Source of the DNA: JBBTYG01 sp964418085
GTDB lineage: Bacteria > Patescibacteriota > Minisyncoccia > UBA6257 > 2-01-FULL-56-20
Reading direction: 5' to 3'
Assembly (NCBI GenBank): GCA_964418085.1
Contig: CAYQKB010000002.1
Span: 1-45,329, forward strand
Length of the DNA stretch: 45,329 bases
The notes under the pieces were generated by a model. That model saw nothing but the letters and a program-made list of their open reading frames with translations, made no database searches and was not told the DNA's origin. Both the position numbers and the translations under genes were made by a program. Below, one piece after another: positions 38,844 to 45,329 of this stretch (position 1 is the stretch's first letter; the number at the start of each line of letters is the position of its first letter).

Positions 38844-41366
38844 ATGATAATTAGTAGAATGATTAATGAAACCGAACCTCAAGATTTATCCAAAAAAACG
38901 TCCCAAGAAATTCTTGCAGCTTTAAAAACCTCGCCAAGCGGCCTCTCATACGCCGAGGCAGCGCGGCGGTTAAAAATTTACGGCCGAAACGAGTTTGGAC
39001 AAAAAAAGAAAGCAAGTGCGCTTATATTATTTGCTACCCAGTTCAAAAGCCCGTTGCTTCTGCTTTTGATCGGCGCGGCGCTTGTCTCCGGATTCCTCGG
39101 TTCAAAGCTTAATTCGATTATCATCCTCGTCATTGTTGCCGCAAGTTCGATTATTGATTTTTTAAATACCTATAAATCCGGAAAAGCTGCCGCGAAGCTC
39201 GAAGAAAAAGTGCATATCACATCGGGCATAGTGCGCGAAGGAATTACGACCGAGCGGAATATCAAAGAAGTCGTGCCCGGCGATATTTTCACCATTGAGG
39301 CAGGGGATACCATTCCGGCTGACAGTATTTTGATTCAAAGCAAAGATATATTTATAAGCGAGGGCGTTCTCACGGGAGAGTCTATGCCGGTTGAAAAAGA
39401 TATTTCACATTCCGACAAATCTCTCTGGATGGGTACGAGTGTTGTTTCCGGAAGAGGGCTCGGGGTTGCGGTGCGTACTGGCTTAAAGACCCGCTTCGGC
39501 AGTATTCGCGAGAAGCTGGGCGAACCGGAAGAGGCGACGGAGTTTGACCGCGATCTCAAAGCATTCAGCTTCTTCATATTTAAGATAACAATTTTTTTGG
39601 TGCTCGCAATTATTCTTATTAATCTGGTGTTTGAAAGAAAAAATCCGCTCGACATTTTTCTCTTCGCCGTTGCCGTAGCGGTCGGCATCACTCCCGAACT
39701 GTTGCCGCTTATCATCACGTCGAATCTCGCGCGTGGTGCACTCGTGATGTCGAAGAAGGGAGTTATCGTCAAAAAACTTTCCGCAATCCACAATCTTGGA
39801 GGTGTGGATGTTATTTGCACGGATAAAACCGGCACGCTCACAGAGGATAAAATCGCACTTGTAAAATATGTCGACGGGAAGGGGGTGGAATCCGATGAGG
39901 TATTTATGTGGGGAGTGCTTGGAAGCGTTCACAGGACCGGCGTCGGCAATACGCTCGATAACGCGATTCAGGAGTTTAAAAAGATTGACGTGTCCGAATG
40001 GACAAAGCTCGACGAGCTCCCGTTTGATTCGGAGCGCCGCCGCGATTCCATTTCGGTAAGAAAGGGCAAGAAAGTTATGTTGATAGTGAAGGGCGCCCCC
40101 GAAGAAATATTCAAAATCTCGAACTTCTGCGGAGATAAAAAAACCAAGCTTACTAAAAAGCTGTTGGCAGAAATTGAAAGCGTCTATACGGGCTTGAGCG
40201 CCGACGGTTTCCGCGTTTTGGGCGTTGCGATTAAAGATATCGACGGCAAGGAGATATATTCGAAGGATGACGAGGATGCCATGACGTTCATGGGCTTTCT
40301 TGCGTTTCTTGATCCTCCGAAGAAAAGTGCAAAAAGTACACTCGAGCTTTTAAAAGAATATAACGTCGAGATTAAAATCATCACCGGAGATAACTACCTC
40401 GTAACAGAGAAGATCGCCCGTGAGCTAGATTTCAGGATTGTGGGCCGATGTACGGGCGAAGAAGTTGGGGCGATGAAGTTTGATGAGTTGAAGAAAAAAG
40501 TAGAAGAAATAAATGTCTTTACCCGCATATTGCCGGAACAAAAAGAATTGATCATTAAAGCGCTTCGTGAAAATGGGCATGTGGTGGGTTATCTTGGAGA
40601 CGGCGTGAACGACGCGTTGCCGCTTCGGGCGGCAGACGTGGGCATTTCCGTGAATAATGCGGTAGACATCGCAAAGGAAAACGCCGACATCATTCTGTTA
40701 CGCAAGGGGCTTCATGAAGTGATTGAAGGAATTATCGAAGGAAGAAAAAACTTTGCGAATACATTTAAATATTTGATGATGGTATTGAGCTCAAACTTCG
40801 GAAACATGTTTACAATGCCGCTTGCGTCGTTTTTTCTTCCGTTTTTGCCGATGACGCCGACCCAGATATTGCTCAACAACTTTCTCTATGATTCTTCGCA
40901 GCTCACCACGCCCATGGATGAGGTAGATAAGGAATTTTTGAAGCGTCCGAAAAAGTTTGATATTAAGTTCATGAAGAAATTTATGATCGTCTTCGGCCCG
41001 CTCAGCTCCACGTTCGACCTCCTCACGTTTTTGATATTACGGTCGCTCTACCTTTCGACTGCTGCATTTCAGACGGGATGGTTTCTTGAATCAATCGCCA
41101 CGCAGACGCTTGTGGTGTGGGTCTTTCGGACACGCGAAAATGTTTTCAAAAGTAAGGCGCATCCGCTCGTTGTAGGAAGCGCAATTGGTATTGTTCTCTT
41201 AGCATGGATACTGCCTTTTCTCGGCGCCGGACGTTTCTTTGGATTTACGCCGCTTAAAGTTGGCGCGCTGGCGCTGATAGTTGGAGTGGTGGCGCTCTAC
41301 CTTATTTCGGCAGAGTACATGAAAAAATATTTTTATAAACGATACGGAAATTTGATTGAAAAGTAA
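38844..41366 (+). CDS. mgtA: MgtA-like P-type cation ATPase
   Basis: An 840-residue P-type ATPase. The phosphorylated Asp327 is in CTDKTGTLTED, the actuator loop is LTGESMPVE, the hinge is GDGVNDALPLRAADVG, and the membrane motif is AVGITPELLPLIIT. The last replaces the calcium-pump PEGL and is typical of magnesium-importing (MgtA/MgtB) type III pumps. An N-terminal cation-ATPase domain and about ten membrane segments are present; the length is slightly short of MgtA (about 900). It starts 25 bases after the rnpB terminator, leaving no room for a Mg-sensing leader. An alternative start is the ATG at 38859. Confidence 0.88.
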   Translation: MIISRMINETEPQDLSKKTSQEILAALKTSPSGLSYAEAARRLKIYGRNEFGQKKKASALILFATQFKSPLLLLLIGAALVSGFLGSKLNSIIILVIVAASSIIDFLNTYKSGKAAAKLEEKVHITSGIVREGITTERNIKEVVPGDIFTIEAGDTIPADSILIQSKDIFISEGVLTGESMPVEKDISHSDKSLWMGTSVVSGRGLGVAVRTGLKTRFGSIREKLGEPEEATEFDRDLKAFSFFIFKITIFLVLAIILINLVFERKNPLDIFLFAVAVAVGITPELLPLIITSNLARGALVMSKKGVIVKKLSAIHNLGGVDVICTDKTGTLTEDKIALVKYVDGKGVESDEVFMWGVLGSVHRTGVGNTLDNAIQEFKKIDVSEWTKLDELPFDSERRRDSISVRKGKKVMLIVKGAPEEIFKISNFCGDKKTKLTKKLLAEIESVYTGLSADGFRVLGVAIKDIDGKEIYSKDDEDAMTFMGFLAFLDPPKKSAKSTLELLKEYNVEIKIITGDNYLVTEKIARELDFRIVGRCTGEEVGAMKFDELKKKVEEINVFTRILPEQKELIIKALRENGHVVGYLGDGVNDALPLRAADVGISVNNAVDIAKENADIILLRKGLHEVIEGIIEGRKNFANTFKYLMMVLSSNFGNMFTMPLASFFLPFLPMTPTQILLNNFLYDSSQLTTPMDEVDKEFLKRPKKFDIKFMKKFMIVFGPLSSTFDLLTFLILRSLYLSTAAFQTGWFLESIATQTLVVWVFRTRENVFKSKAHPLVVGSAIGIVLLAWILPFLGAGRFFGFTPLKVGALALIVGVVALYLISAEYMKKYFYKRYGNLIEK

Positions 41367-41392
41367 GAATATTTCACCCTAGAGTACGAAAC

Positions 41393-41421
41393 TTGAAAAT
41401 CTTTCAAGGGCAGGGTAGAAT
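41393..41421 (+). promoter_or_regulatory. Promoter of greA
   Basis: TTGAAA at 41393-41398, a 17-base spacer and TAGAAT at 41416-41421. A CTTGAAA-ATC-TTTCAAG palindrome covers the -35 and could be an operator. Transcription from about 41428 gives a leader of about 113 bases that contains the hairpin element at 41434-41542. Confidence 0.65.
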
Positions 41422-41433
41422 GTGCCTACATGA

Positions 41434-41542
41434 ATCCCGTTAGAAACTGTAACACCCGTGACCATTCAATATAAAGTAGTCAATTTAAGCGATAATCGCC
41501 TTGCTAGTCACAAGGCATTGATTTTAATTTTCTAAACGGGAT
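41434..41542. repeat. Inverted-repeat element in the greA leader (same ends as at 10809)
   Basis: Arms ATCCCGTTAGAAA (41434-41446) and its near-complement at 41529-41542 (one extra A) lie 82 bases apart. Inside are two competing hairpins, AAGCGATAATCGCCTT and GCCTTG...CAAGGC. The right arm covers the first two bases of the greA start codon. The ends TGAATCCCGTTAGAA and TTCTAA(A)CGGGATGAA match the prepilin element in the opposite orientation. Confidence 0.8.
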
Positions 41543-41996
41543 GAATAAATTTTATCTGACGAAAGAGCGGCTCGAGGAGATCAAAAAAGAAGTAGAAGAC
41601 TTAAAAAATAAAAAGCGCGTTGAGGTTGCGGAGCGTCTTCGGAGCGCAAAGGAATATGGTGATCTCTCTGAAAACGCCGAGTATGCGCAGGCGCGGGAAG
41701 AGCAGGCATCCGTGGAGACAAAAATTTTTGAACTTGAGGAATTGCTTCAGAAAGCATCAATCATACAAAAATCAGAAAGCAAGGTAGTACGGGTCGGATC
41801 AACCGTCACCGTTAAGAAGGGAGGTGAAACATTCCGATATTCGATAGTCGGCTCATATGAAGCAAAGCCGGAAGAGGGAAGAATTTCGGACGAGTCTCCA
41901 TTTGGTCGCGCGTTTATCAATCACGCCGCGGGAGAAACGATAACCCTCAAAGCTCCTTCGGGGCCGGTAGTGTATGAAATAATAAAAGTTGAATAG
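41541..41996 (+). CDS. greA: Transcription elongation factor GreA
   Basis: A 151-residue GreA. Residues 1-75 form the coiled-coil domain with the tip acids in EYGDLSENAEYAQAREEQ, and residues 80-151 the FKBP-like domain (VRVGSTVTVKKGGE, RISDESPFGRAFINHAAGETITLKAP). It enters the secondary channel of RNA polymerase and rescues arrested complexes by transcript cleavage. Length is a little under the usual 158. The start codon lies at the base of the leader hairpin, and no ribosome site is visible. lysS follows 31 bases later, a known greA-lysS neighbourhood in several bacteria. Confidence 0.95.
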   Translation: MNKFYLTKERLEEIKKEVEDLKNKKRVEVAERLRSAKEYGDLSENAEYAQAREEQASVETKIFELEELLQKASIIQKSESKVVRVGSTVTVKKGGETFRYSIVGSYEAKPEEGRISDESPFGRAFINHAAGETITLKAPSGPVVYEIIKVE

Positions 41997-42027
41997 TCGG
42001 CCATAGTGCCGAATATATTTACACGGC

Positions 42028-43488
42028 ATGCTCGAAGATATTTTAGAAGAACGTCTCAAGAAATTAGCCCGCCTTAAAGAAGCGGGTATAGATGCGTATC
42101 CGCCTGTCGTAGAGCGGACACATGTCTCTTTGGAAGCTCATAAGAAATTCGAAGCGCTTAGTAAATCAAAAAAGGAAATATCTCTCGCCGGACGCCTCAC
42201 CTCTCTCCGCGATCAGGGGAATATTATTTTTGCGGATCTCACGGATGAGTCCGGCAAGATTCAAGTCGTTTTAAAAAAAGACAATCTGCCCGAGTTCAAG
42301 CTGTGGAAGTCAGCGCTCGACATCGGCGACTTTATTTCTGTGGCGGGCACACTCTTTACGACCAAAAAAGGTGAAGAAAGTCTGGAGGTTTTAAAGTTCA
42401 CCATCCTTACAAAATCCTTACGTCCGATTCCGAGCGAGCGCTATGGCATTGAAGACCCCGACGCACGCTTGCGAAAGCGCTATCTTGAGCTCCTCACAAA
42501 TCCCGACGCACGGGAACTATTCAAGAAGAAAACTATTTTTTGGGAAAGTATACGTGACTACCTAAAAAAAGAAGGATTTTTGGAAGTGGAAACTCCGGTA
42601 CTTGAAAATATTCCCGGTGGAGCGGAGGCGGAACCGTTTAAGACGCATCACAACGCGCTCGACACTGATTTTTATCTTCGCATTTCTCTCGAGCTTCCGC
42701 TAAAAAAACTATTGGTCGGTGGATACGAAAAGGTATTTGAAATAGGCCGCATTTTCAGGAATGAAGGAATAGATCGTGAACATCTCCAGGATTATACCCA
42801 ACTTGAATTTTATTGGAGCTACGCCGACTACAACGTTCTCATGGATCTTGTTGAGGATATGTACAAGACTGCAATCAAGAAAACGTGTGGCGGGCTTGTG
42901 ACCATGCGCGGCGACGAAAAAATAGATTGGAGTAAAAAGTGGAAAAAGATTGATTATGTCGAGCTTTTTAAAAAGGAAAATAAAATTGACCCGATTACCG
43001 CGACAGTCGAAGAGCTAAAAAAGCGGGCAATGGAATTAAAGCTTCAGCCCGAAAAAAATCAGAAAAATGCCGGCAAGGGGCGCCTTATTGATCTTATCTT
43101 CAAGCACACCGCGCGGCCAAAGCTCGTTGAGCCCTGTTTCTTGATTGATCCGCCGGTGGAAATTGAGCCCTTGGCAAAGCGGTCGCGGAAAAATCCGGCA
43201 TGCGTTGAGCGCTTCCAGGTGATGGCCGCGGGCACTGAGCTCGGCAAAGGATTTTCGGAACTGAATGACCCGGTTGACCAACGAGCTCGTTTTGAAGAGC
43301 AGATGAAGCTTCGCGAAGGAGGGGACAAAGAAGCGCAGCAGCTCGACGCCGACTTTTTGGAAGCGCTCGAGTATGGTATGCCTCCTGCGGCCGGCTTCGG
43401 CCTCTCCGAGCGTCTCTTCGCGGTTTTGATGGATAAGCCCGTCCGCGAAACGGTCATCTTTCCGCTCATGCGGCCTAAAAGTAATTAA
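42028..43488 (+). CDS. lysS: Lysyl-tRNA synthetase, class II
   Basis: A 486-residue class II LysRS. An OB-fold anticodon-binding domain spans about 50-150 (ISLAGRLTSLRDQGNIIFADL). Motif 1 is near FLEVETPVLENIPGGAEAEPF, motif 2 is FEIGRIFRNEGIDREH...LEFYWSYADY, and motif 3 is AAGFGLSERLFAVLMDKPVRETVIFPLMRP. Motif 3 has GFGLSERL where E. coli has GLGIGIDRL, which is a change in a conserved site but of a kind seen in divergent LysRS. It attaches lysine to tRNA-Lys. It is probably co-transcribed with greA and ends before a terminator at 43671. Confidence 0.93.
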   Translation: MLEDILEERLKKLARLKEAGIDAYPPVVERTHVSLEAHKKFEALSKSKKEISLAGRLTSLRDQGNIIFADLTDESGKIQVVLKKDNLPEFKLWKSALDIGDFISVAGTLFTTKKGEESLEVLKFTILTKSLRPIPSERYGIEDPDARLRKRYLELLTNPDARELFKKKTIFWESIRDYLKKEGFLEVETPVLENIPGGAEAEPFKTHHNALDTDFYLRISLELPLKKLLVGGYEKVFEIGRIFRNEGIDREHLQDYTQLEFYWSYADYNVLMDLVEDMYKTAIKKTCGGLVTMRGDEKIDWSKKWKKIDYVELFKKENKIDPITATVEELKKRAMELKLQPEKNQKNAGKGRLIDLIFKHTARPKLVEPCFLIDPPVEIEPLAKRSRKNPACVERFQVMAAGTELGKGFSELNDPVDQRARFEEQMKLREGGDKEAQQLDADFLEALEYGMPPAAGFGLSERLFAVLMDKPVRETVIFPLMRPKSN

Positions 43489-43670
43489 GGACGACTCGCG
43501 CGCACGACTACGGGCGAAAACGGCCCATTTGAAAAAATTTAAAGAGATTATTACGATACCCACAGCCCACAAATTGTCTGCGCGCGGCAAAGGAATTCTC
43601 TGCACTAAAAATTTAATAATTTCGTCATTATTGAGTTTTTTGCGGGAAAAACCCACGAAGACAATTTTTA

Positions 43671-43705
43671 AACCCGCTCCGGCTGTTCCGGCGCGGGCTT
43701 CTTTC
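43671..43705 (+). terminator. Terminator-like hairpin downstream of lysS
   Basis: AACCCGCTCCGG / CCGGCGCGGGCTT stem with a short CTGTT loop, followed by CTTTCTT. Confidence 0.7.
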
Positions 43706-43740
43706 TTACAAATTATAAAATTGAGCGGCATAAAATTAAA

Positions 43741-43782
43741 AAGGAGCGGACACTAGTTGATAGAGCCGCTCCAGTTTTTTTG
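43741..43782 (+). terminator. Terminator-like hairpin
   Basis: GGAGCGG (43742-43748) pairs with CCGCTCC across a 16-base loop and is followed by AGTTTTTTTG. It is a second hairpin of the same GAGCGGC type as at 37215. Confidence 0.7.
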
Positions 43783-43923
43783 CTCTACATTCCGTTGCTC
43801 CCTTTCGACAAGCATGTTAACCACAACAATGCTCATAGTTCGTATCGCTACGCACCGAGAACGATATTCAAGCAAAACCCTCCCTTCGGAACAAAAATTC
43901 TATCACGGCGTTTTGAAAAAGTG

Positions 43924-43961
43924 AAATCCCGCCGAGTCCATTGGACTCGTGGGATTCTTTT
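43924..43961 (+). terminator. Terminator-like hairpin
   Basis: AATCCC-GC-CGAGTCC-ATT-GGACTCG-T-GGGATT followed by CTTTT. No gene is seen between it and the previous hairpin. Confidence 0.7.
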
Positions 43962-43984
43962 GAGGACAAGGTTTTATAAGGCAT

Positions 43985-44065
43985 TGTCATTCCCGCGCAG
44001 GCGGGAATCCAGAGCAAAGAAAAATCTGGATCGCCACGGACTTGAAATAAGCTCTCGCGATGACA
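43985..44065. repeat. TGTCATTCCCGCG palindromic element, copy 5
   Basis: A full-length but longer copy (81 bases) from TGTCATTCCCGCGCAGGCGGG to TCGCGATGACA. The middle differs from the other copies. Confidence 0.85.
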
Positions 44066-44155
44066 AATTATAAAATAGCTAGGGCTAAAAAAATCTTAAA
44101 ATTTTTAACTTTGCACTGTCATTTTCCACTTTGAGATTTCAACTTTCCATTTCCA

Positions 44156-45329
44156 CTACGCCTCTAGCTTCCTCGCATCATCGCAAATCATTTTCGGCTC
44201 GCCATCGCGCCATGTCATTCTGCCGCCCACAAGCACCACATTATTTTCTTCCCACACTGATGCGGTCTTGAGGAGCGTGCTATTAAATACCAATATCTCA
44301 AGCTGTTGGAGGGAAGTGTCCTCGATTGTTGCAAAAATCATCGGGTCGCCCTTCTTTGTGATAATTTTTTGAATTTTCGAGATAAGCCCGGCGGTGCGTT
44401 GTGGTGCTATTTCATCTTTCACGAGCCGCACTTTTTCGATTGAGGTAGGCTTTATCGTTTTGAGTTTTTCCGAGTAGGCATTTATCGGATGATCGGAAAG
44501 ATAAAATCCCAAAAGTTCTTTCTCCCATATCAGTTTTTGTGCATCTGTTGCCGGAGGCGCGGACTTGAGTCGTAAGGAAACCTTTGGCGCGCTTGTGCCG
44601 CCGAAAAGCGAACTCCCTGAAGAGTTTTGTGTTGCCGCCTTTCGTGCAGACGCCGCAAACTTTACGATGTCATCAATATTCACGATTGCCTGATTTCGCT
44701 CAACGCCAAGCGAATCAAACGCACCGCCCTTCGCAAGCGATTCAAGTGATTTTTTATTCAGATCTTTATGCTGGACCCTCATCAAAAATTCCTCAAACGT
44801 CTGGAACGGTCCGTTCTTTATCCGTTCCTCGATAATGCCTCGAGTAATTTCCGCGCCAACATTTTTAATTGCGACAAGGCCGAACCGGATGTGTTTCTTG
44901 CCCGCCATAGCTTTTGCGGAGGAAGGTCCCTCCGGCGTAAAATTCACAAAGCTCTTGTTGATGTCCGGCGACAATATTTCAAGTCCGGCTTGCTTGGCCT
45001 CCTGAATCAAAACAGAAATCCGATCAATGTCGTTTACCTCCGAGTTCAAAAGCCCTGCCATAAATTCTTCGCGATAATGAGCTTTGAGGTATGCCGTGCG
45101 GTATCCGATGACGGCGTAACAGGCCGCATGGCTCTTATTGAAGCCGTATCTCGCGAACGGAGGGAACATTTCCCAAATTTGTTGAGCGGTGTTTGCGGGA
45201 ATTCCGTTTGCGATCATTCCGCTCAAAAGTTTTTCCTTCTGCTCGTCGAGAAGGGATTTTATTTTTTTACCGATTGCTTTGCGAAGTGTGTCCGCTTCAG
45301 GAAGCGTGAAGCCAGCGTGACTACGTGCT
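44156..45329 (-). CDS. dnaE: DNA polymerase III alpha subunit, C-terminal part (5' end off window)
   Basis: The reverse strand is open from the window edge to a stop at 44156 (about 391 codons). It begins within HAGFTLPEADTLRKAIGKK, the polymerase thumb/fingers region of DnaE. FARYGFNKSHAACYAVIGYRTAYLKAHYREEFMAGLLNSE is one of the most conserved DnaE stretches. A tandem helix-hairpin-helix region (IKNVGAEITRGIIEER) and an OB-fold (RTAGLISKIQKIITKKGDPMIFATIED) follow. The C-terminus ends soon after the OB-fold, without the tau-binding extension of E. coli DnaE. That fits the short DnaX seen at 15666. It is the replicative polymerase catalytic subunit. Confidence 0.95.
   Translation of the reverse strand, partial: ARSHAGFTLPEADTLRKAIGKKIKSLLDEQKEKLLSGMIANGIPANTAQQIWEMFPPFARYGFNKSHAACYAVIGYRTAYLKAHYREEFMAGLLNSEVNDIDRISVLIQEAKQAGLEILSPDINKSFVNFTPEGPSSAKAMAGKKHIRFGLVAIKNVGAEITRGIIEERIKNGPFQTFEEFLMRVQHKDLNKKSLESLAKGGAFDSLGVERNQAIVNIDDIVKFAASARKAATQNSSGSSLFGGTSAPKVSLRLKSAPPATDAQKLIWEKELLGFYLSDHPINAYSEKLKTIKPTSIEKVRLVKDEIAPQRTAGLISKIQKIITKKGDPMIFATIEDTSLQQLEILVFNSTLLKTASVWEENNVVLVGGRMTWRDGEPKMICDDARKLEA

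Larger units (their letters stand above)
43489..44155. other. Intergenic gap with terminators and a repeat; no gene supported
   Basis: This 667-base gap holds three terminator-like hairpins (43671, 43741, 43924), one TGTCATTCCCGCG element (43985) and, at 44085-44155, loose CATTTTCCACTTT-like repeats. A TTG-started frame at 43529-43756 (75 codons) has some protein-like stretches but no ribosome site or recognisable sequence, and its 3' half is the terminator. I do not call it a gene. Confidence 0.6.

Noticed and set aside
43529..43756. A 75-codon frame after lysS
   Set aside because: It has a TTG start, no ribosome site, no recognisable sequence, and its 3' half is a terminator hairpin.
43780..44073. 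A 97-codon frame across the repeat (43780-44073)
   Set aside because: It includes the SFPRRRES translation of the palindromic element and terminator sequence, a common false gene.

Overview
The window looks like a chromosomal segment of a Candidate Phyla Radiation (Patescibacteria) bacterium, most like Parcubacteria. This is inferred from gene content, because no rRNA is present. The signs are a compact type IV pilus operon with a short PilB and very large prepilin-like proteins, a bare-bones gene set (dnaX, dnaE, lysS, greA, rplU, pgk, ddl, a PBP2, rnpB), and many unrecognised secreted and cysteine-rich proteins. TGA is used as a normal stop, so the code appears to be table 11. Nothing indicates phage or IS elements.

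Layout. 1-5300 is an accessory stretch of small enzymes: a DHFR/RibD-like reductase, an S51 peptidase coupled to a membrane protein, a TIR-domain protein, TfoX and YdeI-like proteins, a PhnB-type VOC protein, a HAD phosphatase, a GIY-YIG protein and tRNA-Gln(CUG). 5400-15660 is a surface and pilus region: a secreted sedolisin, a membrane-anchored protein with two Fn3-like units, a lone response regulator, pilB, pilC, four prepilin-type proteins and a small secreted protein whose frame is broken by a missing A. 15666-22060 holds dnaX, two related exported proteins in tandem, PBP2, a GalT-like protein, a small membrane protein and rplU.

22170-37930 mixes housekeeping genes (ddl, a VirD4/HerA-type ATPase, NDH-2, pgk, a DHH phosphoesterase, RNase H) with three paralogues of a large cysteine-rich family. 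The paralogues have a treble-clef-like zinc ribbon at the N-terminus, a repetitive Cys/Asn-rich core and zinc-ribbon modules at the C-terminus. The third is split by a one-base A-run indel. 38090-45329 holds a small CxxC protein, rnpB, an MgtA-like P-type ATPase, greA, lysS, a mostly non-coding 0.67 kb gap and the 3' end of dnaE.

Two styles of gene start are visible. Many genes have a -10 box 7-11 bases before the ATG and so look leaderless. A second set (the TIR gene, 26183, 26717, 36649, 36966) shares a leader related to TTGAAAACTTAACGAAAGG just before the start. The window is also rich in palindromes. There are five copies of a TGTCATTCCCGCG element. An inverted-repeat element with the same asymmetric ends lies at a prepilin gene and, in the opposite orientation, before greA. 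Perfect 17-22 bp inverted repeats lie inside prepilin and NDH-2 coding sequence. The best candidates for something undescribed are the cysteine-rich family, the shared-end hairpin element and the shared-leader gene set.
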